DNA of 64,000 nt, taken from assembly GCA_013398055.1 (NCBI GenBank), contig VZRS01014569.1, positions 40,858 through 104,857 on the forward strand, written 5' to 3'. Positions 25,601 to 36,300 of this stretch are shown one piece after another. The number at the start of each line of letters is the position of its first letter. Positions within the stretch are counted from its first letter, which is position 1. This stretch comes from Ifrita kowaldi (taxonomy: Eukaryota > Chordata > Aves > Passeriformes > Cinclosomatidae). Below the pieces are notes generated by a model. The model was not told the origin of the DNA. It did not search any database and saw only the letters and a program-made list of their open reading frames with translations. The position numbers were made by a program, and so were the translations under genes.

Positions 25601-28600
25601 GATAGGATTTCTAAGCCTTCTTGGAGCTTATTAGTCTGCCTTTATAAACCAAATGTCAGCTTTATCAAAGTCAAACATTAATTATTAGCAATAGGCGAAC
25701 CTCAAAAGGTTCAGAGGTTTGGTCTAGTTTGACTAGACAGGCATGAGACCAGCTGCTTGTGCAGATCATTTTGATGGCAGATTGGAGAACTGATTCTGCA
25801 AATGTTACACAATTATTGAAATGTAAGCACTCAGACAGAGCCTGCTGCCTTCGAGGAGGATACTGAAGTGTCTTGAGCTCAGCAAGTGTGGGGCTGCCTG
25901 ACTCATCAGTGTCAGACTGCACCATCCCAAACTTCCCACAGCATCCACTGCAGTGGGTGTGACAAGTACTGTACTGTAATAAAACATCTACAGGGAGTTG
26001 GGACTAGAACTGTAATGAGGAGAGAGAGAGGGAGAAGGAGAGGGAAGGAGACATGCTATGATATGCTGAGGTATTCTACTAATGAGTCAGCAAAGTCTTA
26101 CAAATATTCCAGGACAGACCTGTAGAGATTTGTGTAAGCTAAATGACACATTAGGAGCCATAAACCCAAGAGTCTGAACATAAATCAATATATTTGCAAG
26201 CCTCTTCTCAGAACTTATTGGCTCAACCAGAGTGACTTATTTCTCTAGCAGAACATGCCAACATGGCTGTATGACTTTTGGGTTGAAGCTTGCAATAAAG
26301 AATACTTGGTGTGACAGCATATGTCAGTGAAGACAGGCCTGAGGGGGACATGTGTGAGGAGCTGGAGCTTTTGGCCTGGAAGTATGATTACTTACAAGAA
26401 AATGAGAAAGTTCAATTTGTTTCTGTAATTCTGTGAGTAAACGGGAGTTTTACTGCATGGCAGAGATTTACTGGGAAAACCTGTGAACACAATGAATAAC
26501 CAGCAATAGGATTTCACCAGCTAATGCTCTTCCTCATCCTGTAACAATAGTCCTTCTTCAGAGCAGAGTTACAGCACTAGTTCTTTTCCCCTCTCTCTCT
26601 CTTTTTTTTTTTAATCTGAAGCTGTTGTTCTGTATAAATATCACCATTACTACTTGTGGGAGCCATAGCAGATGATAAACATCCCAGCTCAGATTTCTTC
26701 TTCACTGACTAAGAGTGATCCAGCCCTTTCCCCATCACCTGTTAATTTTTAAGCACTGTATGCAGAGCTTGTAGATGAGAAAATTCCCCACATAGACCCA
26801 CCTCTTTATTGATTTTGAGGCAATCTTCTGGTGGAGGGGGGATGGGACAATATTATTTCAAACTGACAGCCAAAACCCACTGAATTCTCATCCTTCTGTT
26901 ACTTTTTTTCAGTGCTGCCATTGCAACCAGAGGGGAATATGAGCACTTGCATGTCAGCTGTTGTTTGGGAAAGGACTGAGCCCTCTTTCCTTTTGGAAAG
27001 AAACAGGCACATCCCTCCAGGGGGTGGTTCCACTTTCATGAAAGAAGGTGCCCATGTCATTTCCATTTCCTATGGGGAAGTATTTTCTCTGTGCTGCAAC
27101 TCTTGAGAAAATTAAAAATTCTTGTAACTTCCCTCATTCATTGCATGGGGAACTTAAAGACACTTAGGTTTCTTTTCATAGTGAAAATCGACCACCAGAA
27201 AACAGGCATTGATGATATGAAATGTAAAACTCCACAACAGAGCTATGACTAAATAATAGAATGAATTGTTTGTGAAGCAGAATCTGAACCTAGTTGTCCC
27301 AAATCCCAGCTAACACTATAGTTGCTGCACCAACTGCAGGAGCAAGGAAAGATCATTATCAATCTTCCCACATCTGCTTATTGAAGAGTGCCTGCATCTT
27401 CCCTCTTAGTGTATGGGGATGGCCAATGGTAGAGAAACAAGGGTTTAGACCAATCTTTGGTTCATATCAGCCCAGCTACACTTGTGCCCCCAGGTAAGCA
27501 CAGAAGCAGAGGTTTTAAGCAACTGTGTCAAAACCCGAGTCAGATGACTGTGACATTACAGCAGTAACAACAGCAGAAGCGCAAGAGTATATGACATTAC
27601 AGCCATAATGAGAGCAGCAGTCAGTGGAGGAGCAGATGTGATTTCAATCATATCAGTAACAGAGGCAGTGTGGAGGCAGATGGGCCTCTGACTGAGCAAA
27701 GGCAGCCAGCTGCAAGATGGAAGATGCTGCTGCAAAGCTGGTGAGGCAGATGCTGCTGTGATGGGAGTAGGACTGCAGCAAGCCCTGCAGCAGCAGCAGA
27801 TGCTGTGGCTGCCTCAGAGCAGTGGGCAGCCGGCATTTAAGATGCAGCTGCAGGTGCTCTTTGCTCCTGAGTTCCTAGTGGTCACCACTTGCTGAATGGG
27901 GACAAGTGCTTTTACTTTTACACAAAAATTTCTGCAAATTACTGGGGCGTGGCAATGCATGTACTAAGACGAGACCAGGATTACATTTCTCAGTGATGAT
28001 CAGCCTCCACCCCATTTCACAACAGCCTTTACAGGCCATTCAGGGGGTGGAAAAAGACAACAAAGAGTTACTCTGAAAAATCCTACCTGTACCCCTTATG
28101 CTATTCTGTAACTGAAAGTATTTTCTCAGCCATCTCTGTGAATGTGAACTCTTCTCAGCTGGAGGAGGAAGTGACTGTGGCACTTGCTGAAACCTTCTCC
28201 ATAGATTAGATTGCTCCCAGGTTTTCACCAGCTGAATGTCTCTGTGCCCAGACTGGGTTCTCTCTCAGCCTTGTGACAGTCCTCTGCTGAGACCAGGGAT
28301 AGACTATTTAATCAGATGAGTAGTAGAAATTATGCAAGCCTTTCTCAAACATGACACAACATTCTAATAATTTGGGACGTATCAAGCAAAAAAAGACAAT
28401 ATTCAAAGCATAAAATTTTGTCATGAAGTAGTTTTTGTTCAATGTCCTTTCTCAGAAACTATGCATTCAATAGGAGCATCTGGACCTGCACAATGAGCAC
28501 ATATTATTCTGGTAGAAGACCAGCCTGATCATTGAAATACAAAGATCTGTGAAACTGGAGGTAAACAGGAAACTAATGCTCTCCATGGGCCTTGAGATCT

Positions 28601-29754
28601 TGGTGAAGGAAGAGTGGATACTTCAGCCATGGTCAGTTACAAAGATACACTTTGTTCATTTAAGAAGAAGAATCTCAGTTCTCTTTGAAAAAAAGGTGAT
28701 GTTTTCATTCTTTATCCATTAGAACTATTTGAACATTTCTTAAAGTTATTTATAAGTCATTCTAGGCAAACATTTCCAAACTGTGTGTGCAGATGATGAA
28801 GAATGAATCTTAGCCCTTGAGAAGTAACTTGATTCCTCTTAGTTACACCGTAATAATTGATATGACAAGCTCCAAATTTCTTCCTTTCCCTCCTTTTTTT
28901 TTCCTCCTTCATTTCTAACTGTAATTTCTATTCAAATGAAATCTTAAATATTCTGCCCTGACCTTTGCTGGAAGGAATTTAATTACCTATGGAGTTTACA
29001 TAAATTATATGGCCTGTTTGTTTAAGATTAATACTACACGGAGATCAATAGAGCCATGGAACATCAGTATAAAATGGCTTCTTGCAAATGCCACCAAAGG
29101 TCACAAAATTCTTTCCAGTAAAAGGGGATGAGAGACATGGTGTGGCACATTCCTGTCCTCAGTCCAGTGTATGTCACTGCTGCTGCCTCTGCAGCCACTC
29201 AGGGATGATTTATCAGCTGTTAGAGGACATTTGGTACAAACACACTATAAGAACCAGCTGAGGAAAAATTAATTGAATGCAGTGATGACTACCATTCATC
29301 ATTCTCAAAAAAATGGCTCAAAAAGTGAGCGAAGGATGATACATTGACCATAGCTCAGATAAACTGCTTTTCATAATGCTCTTTGGAAACAACCTCTTGC
29401 TCCCACAGATGCAATGCCAGTTTCCCTGTGGAAAAGGCAGCTCTTACTTTTGGTTTATGAGATGGAGAGGACACACACAGTATGCATAGTCAAAAGACTC
29501 ATTAGAAATTACATGCTTGTAGCTTGGTAGAGCTGATTTCTGTGTGTCCTAGGTATGTTTACCAGAAAATTTGAGTTTATTCTCACATTAACAGAATTAA
29601 TGCAGTGAAAGTGCAACGCAGTCAACACTTCCTGGCTGATCAAGGCTAGATGGAATGCCAAGAAAATTTTTCCCCATGTTAAAAAGAAAATGGGTTAAGA
29701 GAACAGAGAAGACAGAAACAGACAGTATCCTACTGATAGAGCAGTGATATGAAA
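22670..29754. other. AT-rich non-coding DNA, no gene recognised
   Basis: No gene can be supported. The stretch contains poly-A at 23042-23057, a GA-rich tract at 26017-26050 and a CAG/GCA-rich segment at about 27540-27860. Open frames reach at most 114 codons (23293-23637) and show no recognisable features. Confidence 0.65.
26017..26050 (+). repeat. GA-rich low-complexity tract
   Basis: A 34-bp purine-only tract of GA, GGA and AGG units. Confidence 0.85.
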
Positions 29755-30778
29755 TGAGGTATTGGGTTTGAACGGCCAGGTTTTGGTAGTGGGGGGACTG
29801 AGGGTCACTTCTTTAAGAAGCTGCCAGAAACTTCCTCCATGTCTGTCAGAGCCAATCCCTGGCAGCTCCAAGACAGACATGCTGCTGGTCAAGGCTGGAC
29901 AAGTTCGAAATGATGGAAACACCTCTGTTATAACATACTCAAGAAGAAAAAAGGTATTGTGAAAATGTTATTGCAGCCAGAGAAGAGTGGGGTGAGAACG
30001 TGTCAGAGGAACAACTCTGCAGACACCAGGGTCAGTGGAGAAGGAGGAGCAGGAGGTGCTCCAGGCACCGGAGCTGAGATTCTCCTGCAGCCCGTGGTGC
30101 AGCCCATGGTGAGGCAGCTGTGCCCCTGCAGCCCATGGAGATCCCCAGGGATGCAGAGATCCACCTGCAGCCCATGGAGGAGTCCCATAGCAGAGCAGGG
30201 GGATGCCTGACAGGAGTCTGTGACCCCTGGCAGGCCCATGGCAGGGAGCTGCAGACAAATGGAGAGAGGACCCCGTGCTGAAGCAGGTTTCCTTGTAGGA
30301 GTTGTGACCCCAGGGGGGACCCACAGAGTAGCAGCCCCGTGGAAGAGTGACCCACATTGCAGCAGTTTGTGGAGAACTGTCTCCCATGGGAGGAACCCCA
30401 TGCTGGAGCATGGAAAGGATTCTTCTTTCCTCACAGGAACAACCTGTGATGAACTGACTGTAAACCCCATTCCCATCTCCCTGTACTGTTCGGGGAGAAG
30501 GTAGGGGTGGGAAGGAGGGAGAGATGGGGTGAAAGTGTTTTTAAGGTCTTATTTTACTTTTCATTATCCTGCTCTGATTTTGCTAGTCATAAATTCAATT
30601 AATATCTCCAATTCAAGTCTGTTTTGCCTGTGATGGTATTTAGTGAGTGATCTCTTCTGGTCCTTGTCTTAACCCCTGAACCCTTAGTTATATTTTCTCT
30701 CCCCTGTTCAGTTGCAGAGGGGAGTGATAGAGAGGCTTTGGTGGGTGCCTGGCATCCAGACAGGGTTAACCCACTACA
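29755..30778 (+). mobile_element. Solo LTR, avian ERV family (LTR-A, copy 1)
   Basis: A 1.02-kb non-coding LTR begins TGAGGTATTGGGTTTG and ends GGGTTAACCCACTACA, so it has TG...CA ends. From memory it follows a common avian LTR type, probably ERVL-like. The U3 contains GGCCAGGTTTTGGTAGTGGG and AAGCTGCCAGAAACTTCC. A degenerate TATA-like stretch (ACATACTCAAGAAG) lies near 29934. A GC-rich middle carries several CTGCAGCCCATGG-type units, and a CATAAA poly-A-like signal is at 30588-30593. No retroviral coding region adjoins it, and no clear target-site duplication was found, so it is taken as a solo LTR. The many open frames inside it are chance frames. Confidence 0.85.
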
Positions 30779-31566
30779 ACCTCCAAAGACTCTACTACAC
30801 CTGAGTCAAATCATAGAGTTCAACCTCAGTTTTCCACTGAGAAACCTCTGATTTTGACAAAAAAAATGTCCATATTCAGGCCCTCACCAGAGCTAAGGAC
30901 CAGATGCAAAACCTCTTGCTAATATTGCTAATGTGAGGGGAGATTTTCACAAGTGTTCACAAACTAGCAGCTCCCTCTGTGACAGATGTTGAAAAAGACC
31001 AGTAATCAGTGTACACAGTTCTTAGGACTTCTAACCAGTTAGCTCTGTGCCAAAATAGGAACTGAGCTTTTATGAAAATCAGATCCTCACTGTGGTAATT
31101 AGCAGCAATCTGAAAGAGGTGGGCAGAAAGATTTTAACTTGACTTTGAGAGCTGCAGGCTGTATTTCCTGTCTCTGAAAGAGGGAAAAAGCAAAGCGGTA
31201 CCCTCGTTTGTAGAATGTGATGGAATTCTCTGGTGACAACCATATTTTGGGTCCTGGTGTGAATGTCTTTCTCAGCTCTACTCGGGATAAACTTCAATTG
31301 GGAAGTGAGACTTACCAGTTTTATCTCCAGGGTATGAAGTCTTGGGGCTGTAATAAACATAGATTTTAAACCAACTGGAAAAGTTGTTTTTATTGCATTT
31401 CTTCATGATAGAGCACAAAAGCACTTGACCAAGAACTTCTGTTCTACAAAGCAGTTCTGCACGCAATTTCATCCATAGGAAGATGACTTGAAGCTATACA
31501 ATCTGGAGCTTCATTCAAAGTATGGTTGGATTCAGGCTCTTGGTTTGATCCACTGTGGAGAGGAGG
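29806..31566 (+). repeat. 1.76-kb tandem duplication, first copy
   Basis: This block holds LTR-A without its first ~51 bp, plus 788 bp of single-copy flank. It recurs at 31568-33324. Three differences were noticed: C at 30211 versus G at 31973, a TCTC present near 31270 but absent near 33031, and C at 31416 versus A at 33174. That is about 99.8% identity. The copies are separated by a single N at 31567. Confidence 0.95.
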
Positions 31567-31567
31567 N
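31567..31567. other. Single N at the duplication junction
   Basis: The N sits exactly where the first copy ends (GTGGAGAGGAGG) and the second begins (CACTTCTTTAAGAAG). It probably marks an unsized or unresolved contig join. Confidence 0.95.
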
Positions 31568-32540
31568 CACTTCTTTAAGAAGCTGCCAGAAACTTCCTCC
31601 ATGTCTGTCAGAGCCAATCCCTGGCAGCTCCAAGACAGACATGCTGCTGGTCAAGGCTGGACAAGTTCGAAATGATGGAAACACCTCTGTTATAACATAC
31701 TCAAGAAGAAAAAAGGTATTGTGAAAATGTTATTGCAGCCAGAGAAGAGTGGGGTGAGAACGTGTCAGAGGAACAACTCTGCAGACACCAGGGTCAGTGG
31801 AGAAGGAGGAGCAGGAGGTGCTCCAGGCACCGGAGCTGAGATTCTCCTGCAGCCCGTGGTGCAGCCCATGGTGAGGCAGCTGTGCCCCTGCAGCCCATGG
31901 AGATCCCCAGGGATGCAGAGATCCACCTGCAGCCCATGGAGGAGTCCCATAGCAGAGCAGGGGGATGCCTGAGAGGAGTCTGTGACCCCTGGCAGGCCCA
32001 TGGCAGGGAGCTGCAGACAAATGGAGAGAGGACCCCGTGCTGAAGCAGGTTTCCTTGTAGGAGTTGTGACCCCAGGGGGGACCCACAGAGTAGCAGCCCC
32101 GTGGAAGAGTGACCCACATTGCAGCAGTTTGTGGAGAACTGTCTCCCATGGGAGGAACCCCATGCTGGAGCATGGAAAGGATTCTTCTTTCCTCACAGGA
32201 ACAACCTGTGATGAACTGACTGTAAACCCCATTCCCATCTCCCTGTACTGTTCGGGGAGAAGGTAGGGGTGGGAAGGAGGGAGAGATGGGGTGAAAGTGT
32301 TTTTAAGGTCTTATTTTACTTTTCATTATCCTGCTCTGATTTTGCTAGTCATAAATTCAATTAATATCTCCAATTCAAGTCTGTTTTGCCTGTGATGGTA
32401 TTTAGTGAGTGATCTCTTCTGGTCCTTGTCTTAACCCCTGAACCCTTAGTTATATTTTCTCTCCCCTGTTCAGTTGCAGAGGGGAGTGATAGAGAGGCTT
32501 TGGTGGGTGCCTGGCATCCAGACAGGGTTAACCCACTACA
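31568..32540 (+). mobile_element. Solo LTR, avian ERV family (LTR-A, copy 2, 5' end missing)
   Basis: This is the same LTR as at 29755-30778, lacking its first ~51 bp because the duplicated block starts inside U3. It ends GGGTTAACCCACTACA at 32540. Because the flank is duplicated with it, this copy did not arise by a separate insertion. Confidence 0.85.
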
Positions 32541-33324
32541 ACCTCCAAAGACTCTACTACACCTGAGTCAAATCATAGAGTTCAACCTCAGTTTTCCACT
32601 GAGAAACCTCTGATTTTGACAAAAAAAATGTCCATATTCAGGCCCTCACCAGAGCTAAGGACCAGATGCAAAACCTCTTGCTAATATTGCTAATGTGAGG
32701 GGAGATTTTCACAAGTGTTCACAAACTAGCAGCTCCCTCTGTGACAGATGTTGAAAAAGACCAGTAATCAGTGTACACAGTTCTTAGGACTTCTAACCAG
32801 TTAGCTCTGTGCCAAAATAGGAACTGAGCTTTTATGAAAATCAGATCCTCACTGTGGTAATTAGCAGCAATCTGAAAGAGGTGGGCAGAAAGATTTTAAC
32901 TTGACTTTGAGAGCTGCAGGCTGTATTTCCTGTCTCTGAAAGAGGGAAAAAGCAAAGCGGTACCCTCGTTTGTAGAATGTGATGGAATTCTCTGGTGACA
33001 ACCATATTTTGGGTCCTGGTGTGAATGTCTTAGCTCTACTCGGGATAAACTTCAATTGGGAAGTGAGACTTACCAGTTTTATCTCCAGGGTATGAAGTCT
33101 TGGGGCTGTAATAAACATAGATTTTAAACCAACTGGAAAAGTTGTTTTTATTGCATTTCTTCATGATAGAGCAAAAAAGCACTTGACCAAGAACTTCTGT
33201 TCTACAAAGCAGTTCTGCACGCAATTTCATCCATAGGAAGATGACTTGAAGCTATACAATCTGGAGCTTCATTCAAAGTATGGTTGGATTCAGGCTCTTG
33301 GTTTGATCCACTGTGGAGAGGAGG
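31568..33324 (+). repeat. 1.76-kb tandem duplication, second copy
   Basis: This repeats 29806-31566 at an offset of 1762 bp, or 1758 bp after a 4-bp deletion near 33031. It then runs on into unique sequence beginning TTCAGGAGCTGAATTG. Confidence 0.95.
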
Positions 33325-36300
33325 TTCAGGAGCTGAATTGAAGTGGGATAAAACTTGGATGTTTCAAAGGCCCCAAAAGCCAAGCAGAGTTTTGATGTGG
33401 AATTATGCTCTGAACAACATTAGCAATATTAGCAATCTTTTAATTACTATGTGAGCCTCTTTCAGCAAGCCCGGAGTCAGAACACCATGCTGAGAGTGCA
33501 TTCAAACAGAAATGATACATTCAGGGTAATAAAACTCCCATTGTTTCTATGTCCTATAACAAAGCCTGTAAACCACAGATGCGATCAAGACCATATTTTG
33601 CAGAGCACTGCACATACAAGCACATACACGTAGGATGAGACAGGATTTCCTCTGCTCACAGACCACAAGAGAGGGAGGGAGAAGGGTGAGGATGAGGGAA
33701 AGGGACTTCTCCCCATGCCCAGCTTGGCAGGAGCAGAGCCCAACTCTGCCTTTGCACTCACAGCCCTGCAGAGTGGGAAGTGCTTCCCACAAGTACCAAC
33801 TGCAGCTCAGATGGATGCTTTAGGTTCCAGTTATAAAAGGAGGCCTTAATGGGCAGCCCTCTTTGCTGGCTTGGAGCCTAGAGGTGTCAGAAGGGGTCTG
33901 TCCACTTACATGAGCAGATGTGCACACTTACAGTGTGTTGGGGATTGTACTAACCAGGATGGGCTGCACCTGGTCCCTTGTACAGGGACAACAGGAAATG
34001 ATCTACCACTGTCTGTCAAGGAACAGGGGACACTGATTTCTGGTGTAAAACTGCAGTTCATATAATTAACTAATGAGAGCATCTTTGAGTTTTTCACCTA
34101 TTTCCCATTTGGCATTGTTGATGGTGTAGGTTAAGCTGAACATGAAAACTTCCATGTACCTTCTGTGCCACTGCCAAACTTTTACTGGTATCACCAGCCC
34201 TGAGGCGGGCTGCTAACACTTGGGCTTCACAACAGATCTGTGTGGATTTCTACCTTTTTGTTATCTCCTGACAAGTGACAGTTGTACTGATACCAGCCCA
34301 TTTGGGCACAGAGAGAGGTGAAATCTCCCAGAAGCCTGGAGATAAGTGCCATTTGGTGAGTGGACTTGTGTTAGAGCATCCCACTCACTTGCCAGGAGGC
34401 ATGTCCATACCTTCAGTCTCAAGTCTGAAGGCCTCGTGGCCAACACTGAATTTTGAACGAGTCTTTGGCTGGTTTTGTGCTTTAAGGAAGGGGATGGGGG
34501 TATAGGATAAGCAAGACCATCCTTGCTGTAACAGCAGAGCATTGTGGCTCAGCCCTGAGCTTCTGAACTTCTTTTTTTTTTTCCTTTTCTTTCTAGGACA
34601 AGACCATGGTGGGGAGCAAAACGTCTTATCAAGAGATTGCATTGGCAGCGACACAGGACTTTAATTCAGGAGGCTGTATCTACATCCCTTTTACTGCCTT
34701 AGGGACTATGATAATGTGAAAGATCCAGAAAAGGTCCACACAACTATGTTAAACACTGCTTCCAGTACAACTTTAAATTAAAAGTTTGAGTATGCGATTA
34801 CATGATGACCTATAAGAGAGGGGTAAGAGGGGGTTACTGGTTCATTTCTCTTACAGGTCAGGATACCACCACCAGAGATATTAAAGCAGTTTATAGGATG
34901 TATGATTCATTCTACAGAGGAAGGAACACACTTGAAAATAATATTAAAATGATGATGAAAACAGCATTACAACAGGTTTTTATCCGTGCATGTTACATCA
35001 GTGCAAATCTGTGCAAAAAAAAAAAAAGCAACAGATCAGCTTGGCCCCTTTAGGCATTTCTAAATATTCTCAATTAATACCTAATAATTGAAAATCTTAA
35101 ATACTTGAAAATGTATTACAGACATTATCATTCTTGGCATAGTAAAAATTAAAACAATCATGGAACATAAAGCATATCTTACCACATCTAACCTTAGCTA
35201 TGATTACAAATTCTCCTCATTCCTTCACCAATAATTTCAAGTATTAGCCCAAGGCAAAACCTTTTTGGCATTCTCCTTATATTACCCATCACAGGATATG
35301 TCAATTTTAGTACGTAGGTCCTTTCATGTGCCTTTCCTTGAGGTGAAATCCTTAGCTATGAAGGGGCTGTGGCACTTCACCCTGTTTTCCAATGATCTTC
35401 ATGCAATTCCAGCCTGTAACCAAGCAGAGCAAATGTTTACGCACAGAGCCAAAACAAATCAGCATTGATGCCACCACTGAGAACTGAGTGACCTTTGGCA
35501 GAGGAAGCCGGCTTCCAAGGTTCAGCAGGCAATGAGGATTAACTTTATGGTCTGGACAGAGTCCTGAATTCCAAGCATAGAAATTGGATGTTTGTAATAA
35601 GCTATTTACAGTTGCAGTTCTATTATTTTTATTGGTCCTCAAGGACTCACAAACAATGCTGCACATTTTGGTCACCGTCTCCTAACTCATTGTGTATTCA
35701 CTGTCTCCATAAATAGATATTGCTTGTTGGACAACATCCTCCATATCTCTCTCTCTCAAAGCAAGGAGCCATTGGGCTAAGAATTGCAAAGGCTCAGAGT
35801 GAAAGACGAAACAGTTTTCTCAGCTCCCACATGGAGTGGCTATAACTCTGTCACCAGAGGAAAAGTTGGGAACTATAGGAACAACCACAGCATTTTTAGT
35901 AACACATATTTTCAGAATGTCCAAAAGAGGAAAATTCTGTCAGAACTTAGAGGATAAATCACCCTGATGAAATCTTTTCATAGTGTTGCTATCAAAGCCT
36001 TTCCTCACTTCTCCCCAGTACCTGAATACCACAGACAGGATATTCAGCACATTTTATCTTTGCTTGCAGTTTCCATCTAATGAATGAAGTCCAGGCAAAG
36101 CTGTATGGACAACTCGTTCGAGATAGATATATAAGGTATGTTGGTGTATGAGGTAAAAGTAATTTTTCCTGCACATCCAGCCTAAAAGCTACAGAGTGAG
36201 GGCCTGCAGAGGCACAGTTCTGGAGTCTTGGCTGAAGTTGACATTATAAACCTGAACTCTGCCAGGTACCATTCTAGGCTCATTCAGCTTTTCTTCCTCC

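Noticed and set aside
29968..32238. Pairs of open frames of 94-157 codons on both strands, identical in the two halves of 29.8-32.3 kb
   Set aside because: They lie wholly inside LTR-A and its duplicate. The GC-rich middle lacks stops by composition, overlapping frames on both strands are all open, and none shows retroviral or cellular domains.
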